Assembly: GCF_900107145.1 (NCBI RefSeq)
Contig: NZ_FNOW01000009.1
Span: 1 to 64,000, forward strand
Origin: Allochromatium warmingii
Lineage (GTDB): Bacteria > Pseudomonadota > Gammaproteobacteria > Chromatiales > Chromatiaceae
Direction of reading: 5' to 3'
Length of the DNA stretch: 64,000 nt
In this document: piece by piece, positions 56,326-64,000 of the stretch
Numbering within the stretch: position 1 is the first letter of the stretch
Layout of the letters: each line of letters starts with the position of its first letter
The notes under the pieces: model-generated
What the model saw: the letters and a program-made list of their open reading frames with translations, nothing else
The model's database searches: none
Told to the model about the DNA's origin: nothing
Position numbers and translations under genes: made by a program

Positions 56326-57192
56326 CGGTTGGAAGCTAGACAGCCAATCCGCCAGCGCGTGCAGATTAACCGACATATTCGAGCGTGCGGTATCGCGCCC
56401 ACTCAGCCCCCAGACCGTACCATGCACACCGACAACCTGATTATTCAACAGCACCGGGCCGCCGGAATCGCCCGGGCATAAAGTGGCACTCCCAGCGCGG
56501 CGCTCACTGCCGAAGGTATAGAAATTCACTGCATCGACGCGGATCACTTCACTCTGACCCCAATGCCGCCGCGCCGGACGGCTGTGTCGGTCGGGGCGCT
56601 GCCAATCGCGCACCCGCTCGCACCCGTAGCCGACCAAAATCACCGCCGCGCCAGCAGGCAATGGGGCCAGACTCAGCGGCTGCATGGGGATCATTGGGGT
56701 TGGAGTCGCAAGCTGCACCAGTGCCGCATCAGGAAAGCGATCCGTAATCCGCGCCTCAGCTTGAACGCGCCGAATGCGTTGCGCTAACGCATCGCCGCTG
56801 TAGCGAGCGCGATACTCAGCGATCAGCGATTGTTGATAGGTATACAGGCGCTGAAATCCGTCAGCGAACGCGGGCGGGAGTTGGGTCGCTCGTACCGTCA
56901 CGCTCAGAGTGGTCGCGGGTGTCGCTTCGGGCGTGGTGCCAACATGCAGCGTACCAGCGGCTTGAAAGGCGGGAGCGAGTGCGCCGGTTTTGACATCGAC
57001 GACGCAATGCGCCGCAGTGAGCAAGGTATCAGGCGCGATCTTCGTCGCGCTGCAACGGCGCGTTGCGTCGCTCCAGATCACGACGACAGCGGCATAACGG
57101 TCAGCGGCATCGAACTGACCGTTTATCAATGCCGAGATTGGGGCGCTGATGAGCGCCAATCCCAGCGCCAACCAACGAAGCGAAGATTTCAC
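56305..57192 (-). CDS. Secreted trypsin-like serine protease
   Basis: A 295-residue S1-family protease with a signal peptide (about 1-21, ISAPISA). The triad is seen as TAAHCV (His), PDAALVQL (Asp) and CPGDSGGPVLL (Ser). A probable zymogen-like N-terminus (LINGQFD) follows the signal, and an Arg-rich loop lies near WQRPDRHSRPARR. It is probably periplasmic or exported. The start overlaps the YebG-like gene stop by four bases. Confidence 0.9.
   Translation of the reverse strand: MKSSLRWLALGLALISAPISALINGQFDAADRYAAVVVIWSDATRRCSATKIAPDTLLTAAHCVVDVKTGALAPAFQAAGTLHVGTTPEATPATTLSVTVRATQLPPAFADGFQRLYTYQQSLIAEYRARYSGDALAQRIRRVQAEARITDRFPDAALVQLATPTPMIPMQPLSLAPLPAGAAVILVGYGCERVRDWQRPDRHSRPARRHWGQSEVIRVDAVNFYTFGSERRAGSATLCPGDSGGPVLLNNQVVGVHGTVWGLSGRDTARSNMSVNLHALADWLSSFQPSAFSHQ
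56311..56340. repeat. GGCTGGAAGCT motif, copy 5
   Basis: GTGGCTGAAAGCTGACGGTTGGAAGCTAGA lies over the overlapping 3' ends of rimI and the protease gene, so the motif here is partly coding. Confidence 0.4.
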
Positions 57193-57500
57193 CCGGTCAC
57201 GGCCTTGAGCGATACCGGTTGCGACGGTGCCGCAGGTGTGATGTCGGTCTCCGATTCGCGTTCGAGCGGCTTGCCCTTCAGCAACAATTCAACCTCACGC
57301 GCATGACGTGCCAGATGCACCGTCAACGTCTCCAAATCTTCATCTGGCAATTGCGGTAACACCGCTTCAGCGCGAAGCCACTCGGCGAGGCGTTCGGCAT
57401 TTTCCAGAATGCGATCATAGGCTTCAGCGGCTTTTTTATCGGCGGTGCGCAAGCGTTCGACTCCCCGGCGGTCTTTGACGATGTACTCAATTTCAATCAC
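57189..57500 (-). CDS. YebG-like protein
   Basis: A 103-residue cytoplasmic protein. The first 60 residues (IEYIVKDRRG, then DKKAAEAYDRILENAERLAEW) match YebG, a small DNA-damage-induced protein of unknown biochemistry. Start is GTG 57500. A LexA-type box was not found upstream, so SOS control is not supported here. Coupled to the downstream protease by an ATGA overlap, an unusual pairing. Confidence 0.7.
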   Translation of the reverse strand: MIEIEYIVKDRRGVERLRTADKKAAEAYDRILENAERLAEWLRAEAVLPQLPDEDLETLTVHLARHAREVELLLKGKPLERESETDITPAAPSQPVSLKAVTG

Positions 57501-57580
57501 GGTGGTTGTATCTCTTTAAGAGTAGTCTAGGTGGTGAGTATAAAGGATTTTAGGCAGTGCATTGCTTTCGTAATAACACA

Positions 57581-57597
57581 CTGGAAGCTGCCAGCCC
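57581..57597. repeat. GGCTGGAAGCT motif, copy 6
   Basis: CTGGAAGCTGCCAGCCC, close to the end of the DUF1134 gene. Confidence 0.4.
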
Positions 57598-57601
57598 CTA
57601 C

Positions 57602-58282
57602 TCAAAACGGATTATAATTCTCCGTGCGCGTAAAGCTAATATATCCAGCACTGACCCCTTGTCGCCAACCAGCCCCGAGACGAATTGGCGCAACCACTGT
57701 ATGACCGGATTTTAGATAATTCACACCCACCCCACCAATCACGTATAGACTACCTTCAACCCCGGGAAATCGCTGAAATAACGCTGCTTCACTGGGCAAA
57801 TGATAAACAAGAATAAACACCTTCGCTATATTCACACCTAAATCAAATCCAATTGATGGGCCTTGCCAAAATACTGGTAAATTTTGCGTGCGGCGCGTTG
57901 TTAATTTACCGCGACCATAGCGCACCCCAATTCCCAGCGCCGCACCAAATTCCTCACCGGCAATATAGCCATTCGGCTCACCTTGCTCACGAAATAATTG
58001 CTGCACCGCCAACGCCAACTGTTGCACACTCTGCCCAAAAACCCCCTCGACCTGATTCAAAATTTCCTGCTGACTAAAGGTCTCCCGCGTCGCCGGTGTC
58101 GTCGCCACATTGCCACCCGAACCGCCAGCCTGACCGCTGCTCGGTGTGCTCCGAGGATCATAGGGATCATACGCTTGCACCGGCGGAGCGCCCGTTTGAC
58201 TTGTTGAATCATAGGGTTGCGCCTGCACGCAGCCGCCGAGAACCACAATCCAGAACCAACTTGCAGCAATCCGTCGTCTCAT
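57602..58282 (-). CDS. DUF1134/EipA-family lipoprotein
   Basis: A 226-residue lipoprotein. The signal ends in VVLGGC with the lipidated cysteine near 18. A Pro/Ser/Gly-rich linker (to about 65) leads to the DUF1134 domain: GYIAGEEFGAALGIGVRYG, FWQGPSIGFDLG, LYVIGGVGVNY and a terminal YNPF. In alphaproteobacteria, EipA of this family contributes to cell-envelope integrity. Start ATG 58282 has AGAGGA seven bases upstream. The lipobox form differs from the plain signal peptide of EipA. Function here is inferred. Confidence 0.82.
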   Translation of the reverse strand: MRRRIAASWFWIVVLGGCVQAQPYDSTSQTGAPPVQAYDPYDPRSTPSSGQAGGSGGNVATTPATRETFSQQEILNQVEGVFGQSVQQLALAVQQLFREQGEPNGYIAGEEFGAALGIGVRYGRGKLTTRRTQNLPVFWQGPSIGFDLGVNIAKVFILVYHLPSEAALFQRFPGVEGSLYVIGGVGVNYLKSGHTVVAPIRLGAGWRQGVSAGYISFTRTENYNPF

Positions 58283-58456
58283 CGCGTTTTCCTCTTGCTC
58301 AACGTTTTACACTGTTAGCACACCGGCATCGGGCAAATCAGTCTAGGCATCCGGCGCACAAGCGGCAAGCAACAGCCGATTAAGCGAGTTTTTAGGTCGC
58401 GCTTTCGGTAGACTTTGCGTTCAACCTACCGCGTTCAACCGGAGCACGTCATCATC

Positions 58457-59971
58457 ATGCACCGCACCAGCGGCCTCCTGCTTCATCCGACTTCGCTGCC
58501 AAGCCCCTACGGGATTGGTGATCTGGGGCCAAGCGCCTACCGCTTCGTCGATTTTCTCGCCGCCGCAGGGCAGGGTCTGTGGCAGATGTTGCCGCTGGGG
58601 CCGACCGGTTATCGTGACTCGCCCTATCAATGCACCTCGGCTTTTGCCGCCAATCCGCTGCTGATTAGCCCAGATGCGTTGTTGGAGTGCGGCTGGCTCC
58701 AAACCTCTGATTTAGATGAGCGACCAGAGTTTCCCGATGATTCGGTTGAATTTGGCATCGTCGCACCCTGGAAAACGCGGCTGCTCGAATTAGCTTGGGC
58801 TGGTTTTAATGAACGCGCTAATGAAGCAGATCGCACGCTCTATACCCAATTTTGCGCCCGCGAAGCGTTTTGGCTGGATGATTATGCGCTCTATCACGCT
58901 CTGAAAACCTACCATGCTTTGCGCCCGTGGACAGACTGGGAGCCAGCGTTAGCCCAGCGCAAACGCGCAACGCTGAATAAATGGATCAAACGCCATGATG
59001 CTGAAATCGAATTGCAGCGTTTTATTCAATACGTATTCCATCGTCAATGGTCAGATCTACGCACTTATGCGCATGCACGCGGCGTGCGATTGATTGGCGA
59101 TATTCCGATTTTTGTCGCCCATGATTCCAGCGAAGTCTGGACGCATCCCGATTGGTTTGAACTCGACGCCCACGGCCATCCGACGGTAATTGCTGGAGTG
59201 CCACCCGATTATTTCAGCGCCACCGGTCAGCGTTGGGGTAATCCACTCTATCGCTGGCCAGTGTTAGCCGCAGATGGGTATCGCTTCTGGATTGAACGAC
59301 TGCGCCGGGCGCTTGAATTAGTTGATTTAGTGCGCATTGACCATTTTCGCGGCTTTGCTGGCTATTGGGAAATTCCCGCAACCGAAGAAACCGCCATCAA
59401 TGGCCGCTGGGTACCCGGGCCAGGTTTGGAATTATTTCACGCCCTCCGCAATGCGTTAGGTGAGAATTTACCTTTAATTGCGGAAGATCTCGGCGTCATT
59501 ACCGAAGATGTCGAAACTTTGCGCGATACGCTGGCATTACCCGGCATGGCGGTGCTGCAATTCGGCTTTGAAGATTTAGCAGACGGCTTTGGAAATTCAT
59601 CGTTTTTGCCGCATCAACATCGCCGCGCATTAGCTGTTTATACCGGAACGCATGATAATAATACGCTGCTCGGCTGGTGGGCAGAACGCACTGAACCATT
59701 ACGGGCGCACGTGTTGGCTTATCTCAATAGCGATGGCGCGGCGGTTAATTGGGATGTGATTCGAGCAGCATTGGGATCAGTTGCCGATTTAGCGCTATTT
59801 CCGATGCAAGATGTGCTCAATCTTGGCGCAGATGCCTGCATGAATCACCCGGGCACAGCAGAGGGAAATTGGCTCTGGCGCTATCGTGCTGAACAGCTTG
59901 ATGCGTCAGCAGCAGAACGCTTATTGCGATTAAGTCGATTATATGGGCGGCGGCCGTTTGATCCAGCTTAA
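58457..59971 (+). CDS. malQ: 4-alpha-glucanotransferase
   Basis: Amylomaltase (GH77), 504 residues, cytoplasmic. It disproportionates maltodextrins during glycogen or starch breakdown. N-terminal SGLLLHPTSLPSPYGIGDLG is characteristic. The nucleophile is in RIDHFRGF, the acid/base in AEDLGVI and the third acid in GTHDNNT. Start ATG 58457. No other glycogen genes are adjacent, and the gene ends at a small terminator hairpin. Confidence 0.95.
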   Translation: MHRTSGLLLHPTSLPSPYGIGDLGPSAYRFVDFLAAAGQGLWQMLPLGPTGYRDSPYQCTSAFAANPLLISPDALLECGWLQTSDLDERPEFPDDSVEFGIVAPWKTRLLELAWAGFNERANEADRTLYTQFCAREAFWLDDYALYHALKTYHALRPWTDWEPALAQRKRATLNKWIKRHDAEIELQRFIQYVFHRQWSDLRTYAHARGVRLIGDIPIFVAHDSSEVWTHPDWFELDAHGHPTVIAGVPPDYFSATGQRWGNPLYRWPVLAADGYRFWIERLRRALELVDLVRIDHFRGFAGYWEIPATEETAINGRWVPGPGLELFHALRNALGENLPLIAEDLGVITEDVETLRDTLALPGMAVLQFGFEDLADGFGNSSFLPHQHRRALAVYTGTHDNNTLLGWWAERTEPLRAHVLAYLNSDGAAVNWDVIRAALGSVADLALFPMQDVLNLGADACMNHPGTAEGNWLWRYRAEQLDASAAERLLRLSRLYGRRPFDPA

Positions 59972-60009
59972 AATAACAGATCATACGCAATTATAATAAT
60001 ATCTATAAC

Positions 60010-60036
60010 GCTCGTGGAATTTTTCTACGAGCTTTT
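60010..60036. terminator. Terminator after malQ
   Basis: GCTCGTGG and CTACGAGC pair around an AATTTTT loop and are followed by TTTT. It lies between malQ and the convergent HyfF-like gene. Confidence 0.7.
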
Positions 60037-60106
60037 CTTGTGGGTGCAAGAGAGATGATGCGTGTTAACCTGTGTTAACGAAATCACATCAGCGAATTAA
60101 ATCCAT

Positions 60107-61579
60107 TCACAACACCCCCCCACCCGCAATCAACGCCGTCGCCCGATTCAGCCAGTGCGCGAGAAAATCAGGAATCGCCAATCCGAGCCACAACACCAGC
60201 CCCAGATGTACAAACACCGGCAGTAGATTCGCCGTGACTGGTGCCTGACCGTCGGGCGCGGTGCCATACACCATCGGATGCAGATGGCGAAATAATCCAG
60301 CAAACGCAATCGCCAGTCCGCTCAACAGCACCAGCGTCAACCACGGATGCGTCTGCATCGTCGCCGTTAATAACAAAAATTCGCTGGTAAAGACCCCAAA
60401 CGGCGGAAAACCAGCAATCGCCACCACGCCAAATAGTAGCGACCAGCCAATCGTCGGCTGGGTGCGGATTAAGCCGCGAATCCGCTCAATCGACTGGGTG
60501 CCGGCCAAATGGGTCGCGTGCCCGACGGTGACGAAGATCGCCGATTTGGTGAGCGAATGCACCAGCATGTGCAGCAATGCGCCGAAGGTGGCCAGTGGCC
60601 CGCCGAGTCCAAACGCAAAGGTCATCAACCCCATGTGCTCAATCGACGAATAGCTAAACAGCCGCTTGATGTCGCGCTGACGGTGCAGAAATAGCGCCGC
60701 AACCATGAATGACACCAGTCCAAAACCCATCAGCAGCGCCCCGGCCAGATGCGGCGTATCGGTCGCAGCCAGCGAGCCATCAACCAGCATTTTGAGCCGC
60801 ACCACAGCATAGAGCGCGACATTGAGCAACAGCCCCGAAAGCACCGCTGACATCGGCGTTGGCCCTTCAGAATGGGCGTCGGGGAGCCATTGGTGCATTG
60901 GCACTAAACCCACTTTGGTGCCATAACCGACCAGCAGAAACACAAAGGCAATCCGCATCACCGTCGGATCGAGCGCGGCGGCGTGCGCGTGGAGCACACT
61001 CCACGTTAGACCGGCTTCGGTGTCAGCGAGTACCAGTTGCGCGGCAAAATAGGTTAGCACCGTGCCGAACAGCGCCAGCGCAATGCCGACGCCACAGAGA
61101 ATGAAATATTTCCACGCCGCCTCGACCGCTTCCGGCGTGCGATAGAGCGAGACTAAGAGCACAGTCGCCAGCGTTGCGCCCTCGACCGCCACCCAGAGCA
61201 CGCCGAGATTATCGGTCGTCAACGCCACCAGCATCGTCAGCATGAACGCCTGATAGAGGCTGTGATACAGGCGCAGATTGAGCACGCTGATGCGGCCACT
61301 GGCCTGCACATACTGCATGTAGGGCCGTGAAAAAATCGCCGTGGTCAGCCCAACAAAAGCGGTCAGCACAATCAGATAGACATTGAAGGCATCGACGCGA
61401 AAGCCTAGTCCGGCGATCACCTCGACCTGTGCGACCGTCCACGCCAACCACAGCGAACCGAGTAGCGTCAGGCCAGAAACCGCCAGATTGAGCCAACCTG
61501 CTGGCGCGAGCGCCCGCACCAGAAACAGCGCGAGTCCGCCGATTAAGGGCGTCAGCAATGTGAGGAGCAGGGCGGTCAT
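60107..61579 (-). CDS. Hydrogenase-4 subunit F-like (HyfF) proton-antiporter subunit
   Basis: A 490-residue polytopic membrane protein with about 13-14 helices, of the Mrp/NuoN/NuoL antiporter-like family. It shows LWVAVEGATLATVLLVSL, GYGTKVGLVPMHQWLPDAH with the channel lysine and histidine, the EGPTPMSAVLSGLL motif and FSYSSIEHMGLM. This pattern is the HyfF branch. It is the last gene of the membrane cluster in the transcription direction; the catalytic HyfG and HyfI types do not follow it. Start ATG 61579. Confidence 0.88.
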   Translation of the reverse strand: MTALLLTLLTPLIGGLALFLVRALAPAGWLNLAVSGLTLLGSLWLAWTVAQVEVIAGLGFRVDAFNVYLIVLTAFVGLTTAIFSRPYMQYVQASGRISVLNLRLYHSLYQAFMLTMLVALTTDNLGVLWVAVEGATLATVLLVSLYRTPEAVEAAWKYFILCGVGIALALFGTVLTYFAAQLVLADTEAGLTWSVLHAHAAALDPTVMRIAFVFLLVGYGTKVGLVPMHQWLPDAHSEGPTPMSAVLSGLLLNVALYAVVRLKMLVDGSLAATDTPHLAGALLMGFGLVSFMVAALFLHRQRDIKRLFSYSSIEHMGLMTFAFGLGGPLATFGALLHMLVHSLTKSAIFVTVGHATHLAGTQSIERIRGLIRTQPTIGWSLLFGVVAIAGFPPFGVFTSEFLLLTATMQTHPWLTLVLLSGLAIAFAGLFRHLHPMVYGTAPDGQAPVTANLLPVFVHLGLVLWLGLAIPDFLAHWLNRATALIAGGGVL

Positions 61580-61597
61580 CAGTTTAGAATCTAGGGA

Positions 61598-61613
61598 GGA
61601 GCTTTGTGACCAA
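61598..61613. repeat. Half copy of GTCACRAAGC palindrome
   Basis: GGAGCTTTGTGACCAA matches one arm of the RAYT-associated palindrome. The other arm is missing and the GGATTAACA element begins right after it. Confidence 0.5.
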
Positions 61614-61617
61614 AACT

Positions 61618-61709
61618 AGACAGGATTAACAAGATTAATCAGGATAAACAGGATGGATAAAAACTTATAAATAATCCTGTCAATCCTGCGTCATCCTGTT
61701 AATCCTGTC
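61618..61709. repeat. GGATTAACA-type inverted element, copy 3
   Basis: AGACAGGATTAACAAGATTA to AATCCTGTC, inserted between the HyfE-like and HyfF-like genes of one operon. Confidence 0.8.
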
Positions 61710-61730
61710 GATTAATAAGCGGTTCGTCGA

Positions 61731-62408
61731 TCACGACTCAACCTCCGTCAACCGATTGAGCCGATCCACATCGAGCGAATCAATACTTTCACGGATCTGA
61801 AAGAAAAACACGCCAAACAGCACCATCGCCACCAGCAGATCAAAAGCCACGCCCAATTCAACTACCAGCGGCATTCCAGCGGTCGCCGAGACCGCCGCCA
61901 AAAACAGCCCATTTTCCATCGACATAAACCCCAGCACCTGCGCCACCGCTTGCTGACGAAATACCATCATCAGCAACCCAATCAGCACCAGCGCCAAACT
62001 CACAGCGATGATATTGCGCGTAAATGCCTGTCCTTGTTCGACCATCGGCAACACCAGCCAATAGCTAAAAATCACCAGCGCCACTCCCGCCATCACCACC
62101 AGCGCCGGATGCCGTAGCCGTTCGGTGTGTCGCTCCAACCCTAGCCGCCGCACCAGCCGATGCAGCATCCACGGAATCAGCAGCGCCTTGAGCGCCAGCG
62201 TGAGAACCGCCGAAAAATACAGATGCTCAACTGCACCCGCTACCGCTACGGTCAGCGTCACCGCCGCCACCAATGCGCCTTGCCACGCGAACACATGAAT
62301 CGCGGCGACTAAGCGCATTTGCGCCAACAGTACGAATGACAGAAATAGCGCCAGCGCCGCCAATAGCACGACGAATTGTTGCAACAGCGGCAGCAGTGCC
62401 AGACTCAC
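61731..62408 (-). CDS. Hydrogenase-4 subunit E-like (HyfE)
   Basis: A 225-residue membrane protein with about six or seven helices and a NuoK-like C-terminal half (VLGFMSMENGLFLAAVSA with the membrane glutamate). It ends in a soluble acidic tail (DSLDVDRLNRL). Start is GTG 62408, which overlaps the HyfC stop by four bases and has GGAGG seven bases upstream; a longer reading to 62678 is antisense-like and rejected. Part of the ion-translocating arm. Confidence 0.86.
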   Translation of the reverse strand: MSLALLPLLQQFVVLLAALALFLSFVLLAQMRLVAAIHVFAWQGALVAAVTLTVAVAGAVEHLYFSAVLTLALKALLIPWMLHRLVRRLGLERHTERLRHPALVVMAGVALVIFSYWLVLPMVEQGQAFTRNIIAVSLALVLIGLLMMVFRQQAVAQVLGFMSMENGLFLAAVSATAGMPLVVELGVAFDLLVAMVLFGVFFFQIRESIDSLDVDRLNRLTEVES

Positions 62409-63352
62409 GCGCCGACCTCCAAAATCACATGACTCAGCAGTCCCAAGAGACCGAGCAGCAGCGCTAAATTCAAAAATCCGGGCACCCGAAACAGCCGCAT
62501 CTTTGCCGTCACAGTTTCGCCCACTGCCAGCGCCGCGCCCAAGAGCGCCAGCTTGACCACCACCGCGATCAACCCCAGCGCCAGCGCCGTCGGCGTGAAC
62601 GCGGTGGCAATGCCCCAGGGCAAAAACACGTTGACCAGCAACACGCCATAGAGCAACAGCTTGATCCAGGCCGCCCACTCCATCAGCGCCAAATAGCGTC
62701 CGGTGTATTCGAGCAACATCGCCTCGTGAACCATCGTCAGTTCCAGATGCGTCGCCGGATTGTCAATAGGAATGCGCCCGCATTCGGCCAGCGCCACCAG
62801 CACCAGTGCGCCAAAAGCAAATAGATAGGACGGACGCAGCAAAAAACCGTCAGTTAGATGATGCTCCATCACCCCGACCAGACTGGTGCTGTGCGCAGTC
62901 ATGGCCAACGTAAATACCGCCATCAGCAACGCCGGTTCCGCCAGTGCTGAGATCAGCATTTCACGCGATGCGCCCATCCCGCCGAACGCGGTGCCGACAT
63001 CCATGCCAGCCAGCGCGAGAAAAAACCGCGCTAACGCCAATAACCCCACCAGCACGATGATGTCGGCGATGCCCGCCGTTGGCAGATCGAGCGCGATCAA
63101 GGGCACAGTCACACAGGCCAACCAGGTCGCAACAAAGACGATATAGGGCGCGACGCGAAACAGCGGCGAGGCGGTATGCGCGACTCGCGTGTCTTTTGTC
63201 AGCAATTTGCGCAGATCGGCATAGGGCTGGAGCAGCGGCGCACCGCGTCGGTTCTGAAGCCACGCCTTGACCTTGCGCACCCAACCGACCAGCAGCGGGG
63301 CCAGCGCGACAGCGAGCAGAGCTTGGAGCAAGGCAAGCAGCCAGACGATCAT
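62405..63352 (-). CDS. Hydrogenase-4 subunit C-like (HyfC, NuoH-type)
   Basis: A 315-residue membrane protein of the NuoH/HycD/HyfC family with about eight helices. It shows RRGAPLLQPYADLRKLL (quinone/catalytic interface region), then MGASREMLISALAEPALLM and ECGRIPIDNPATHLELTMVH, all diagnostic. This subunit joins the catalytic arm to the antiporter subunits. ATG 63352 overlaps the upstream gene by four bases; an in-frame start at 63367 is the alternative. Confidence 0.92.
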   Translation of the reverse strand: MIVWLLALLQALLAVALAPLLVGWVRKVKAWLQNRRGAPLLQPYADLRKLLTKDTRVAHTASPLFRVAPYIVFVATWLACVTVPLIALDLPTAGIADIIVLVGLLALARFFLALAGMDVGTAFGGMGASREMLISALAEPALLMAVFTLAMTAHSTSLVGVMEHHLTDGFLLRPSYLFAFGALVLVALAECGRIPIDNPATHLELTMVHEAMLLEYTGRYLALMEWAAWIKLLLYGVLLVNVFLPWGIATAFTPTALALGLIAVVVKLALLGAALAVGETVTAKMRLFRVPGFLNLALLLGLLGLLSHVILEVGA

Positions 63353-64000
63353 AGTGCGATGATCCAAAGCAAAACCAGCAAGGTCATCAGCGTCCAGCCG
63401 AGATAGACCCGAACGCTCCCCGATTGCAACCGCGCCACCTGACGTGATGCGCTATCAACCGTCCGCGCCAGCGGTAAATACAACCAACCCCAGGTGCGAT
63501 CCGTGATTTTGAGTCGATAGCGCGTCACACCATCCGCGCCGGTCTCCTGCGCTTCGTCGATCACAAACAGCAGCGCAAACACGCGCCGAATCGGTTGCGC
63601 AAAAGAAGCAGCCGTGTATTGCATTCGAGGTGTCGGCGGGGCAAAACCGCAATCCCAGGGATCACAGCGGCGCACCCGCCATGAGGTGCGGCGTCTGAAC
63701 CAGAGGATCGCCGCACCCGCAATCAGCGCCAGCAGCAGAATCGTCAGCGGGGCGCTATAGCTCGCAGTCTCGGCTGAGATCGGCGTCAGCCACAGCCAGC
63801 CGCCGGCATCGGCTTGCGGCACACCGTTGCCCAACAGTTGCACCGCGATTGGATCAAGCAGGCTGAGAATCTGCGTTGGCAGCACACCAAACAGCACACA
63901 GAATGCCGCCAATAATCCTTGACCAACCCACATGCCACGCGGCGAGGGGCGAGCACGGCGTACATGCCGTGAGCGAGCCTGACCTAAAAAGGCGATGCCG
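63349..64000 (-). CDS. Hydrogenase-4 subunit B-like (HyfB), 3' part
   Basis: The reading frame is open to the window edge. The upstream part reads FLGQARSRHVRRARPSPRG into the Met at 63933, so that Met is not the start. The visible C-terminal 217 residues contain membrane helices (LLAAFCVLFGVLP, then LTILLLALIAGAAILWF), a cytosolic CDPWDCGFAPPTPRMQYTA segment typical of HyfB and a last helix. It is the C-terminal end of a NuoL-like antiporter subunit, truncated by the window. Confidence 0.85.
   Translation of the reverse strand, partial: GIAFLGQARSRHVRRARPSPRGMWVGQGLLAAFCVLFGVLPTQILSLLDPIAVQLLGNGVPQADAGGWLWLTPISAETASYSAPLTILLLALIAGAAILWFRRRTSWRVRRCDPWDCGFAPPTPRMQYTAASFAQPIRRVFALLFVIDEAQETGADGVTRYRLKITDRTWGWLYLPLARTVDSASRQVARLQSGSVRVYLGWTLMTLLVLLWIIAL

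Noticed and set aside
57501-57570. A LexA box before the YebG-like gene.
   Set aside because: No CTGT-N8-ACAG match was found.
61731-62678. A longer HyfE start at 62678.
   Set aside because: The added 90 residues overlap the HyfC gene and are Gly/Ala-rich shadow sequence; GTG 62408 has GGAGG and couples to HyfC.

Overview
The window looks like chromosomal DNA of a free-living, nitrogen-fixing gammaproteobacterium. Supporting signs are the pilMNOPQ-aroK-aroB gene order, an adjacent nifL-nifA pair (NifL is largely a gammaproteobacterial partner of NifA), HrpB, RimI, a YebG-like protein and class-typical housekeeping genes. Most of the window is moderately GC-rich. The first 7.5 kb is clearly more AT-rich and looks acquired. 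I cannot name the species. A relative of the Chromatiales or Competibacter-like lineages would fit, but that is only inference.

Layout. 1-7522: AT-rich surface-glycan island with a two-domain glycosyltransferase, a sulfotransferase, a tandem double sulfotransferase and an unknown protein. 7531-10921: small Cys-motif protein, nitrate/nitrite-type chemoreceptor and a FliL-like protein. 11078-12288: ferredoxin plus an MrpE-like subunit, then ribosomal protein L31. 12867-15537: malic enzyme and citrate synthase. 15755-22556: type IV pilus secretin operon and shikimate genes. 22632-25433: tRNA-Arg, queF, rsgA and a solitary carA. 25627-31864: a seven-gene Ter-type module (three TerD-like proteins, TerA, AIM24-like protein, ATP-grasp enzyme, phosphoribosyltransferase with TRSP domain). 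32048-38208: AarF/UbiB-like kinase, a very large hybrid histidine kinase and a beta carbonic anhydrase. 38342-41607: nifL-nifA behind a good sigma-54 promoter. 41743-44945: rdgB, tsaB and a SufS-SufE fusion. 45315-45568: a short CRISPR array without cas genes, beside a REP-associated tyrosine transposase (RAYT). 46496-50807: hrpB, alpha carbonic anhydrase, methyltransferase. 50918-55658: nifJ with a dihydroorotate-dehydrogenase-like gene. 55846-59971: rimI, trypsin-like protease, yebG-like gene, DUF1134 lipoprotein, malQ. 60107-64000: membrane subunits of a hydrogenase-4/complex I-like machine (HyfB, C, E, F types), running off the right edge.

How parts may work together. NifL/NifA regulate nitrogen fixation, and NifJ could supply reduced ferredoxin or flavodoxin to nitrogenase. 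The Hyf-like membrane arm and the distant ferredoxin-MrpE pair may belong to the same kind of ion-translocating ferredoxin-linked complex. The Ter module couples predicted small-molecule synthesis (ATP-grasp plus phosphoribosyltransferase) to calcium-binding TerD proteins. It is the best candidate here for a poorly characterised system.

The intergenic DNA carries at least three dispersed repeat families: a GTCACRAAGC palindrome that also sits just behind the RAYT gene, a 90-100 bp GGATTAACA-type inverted element in three copies, and a short GGCTGGAAGCTG motif near gene ends. A separate GCAAAG-type element occurs once.
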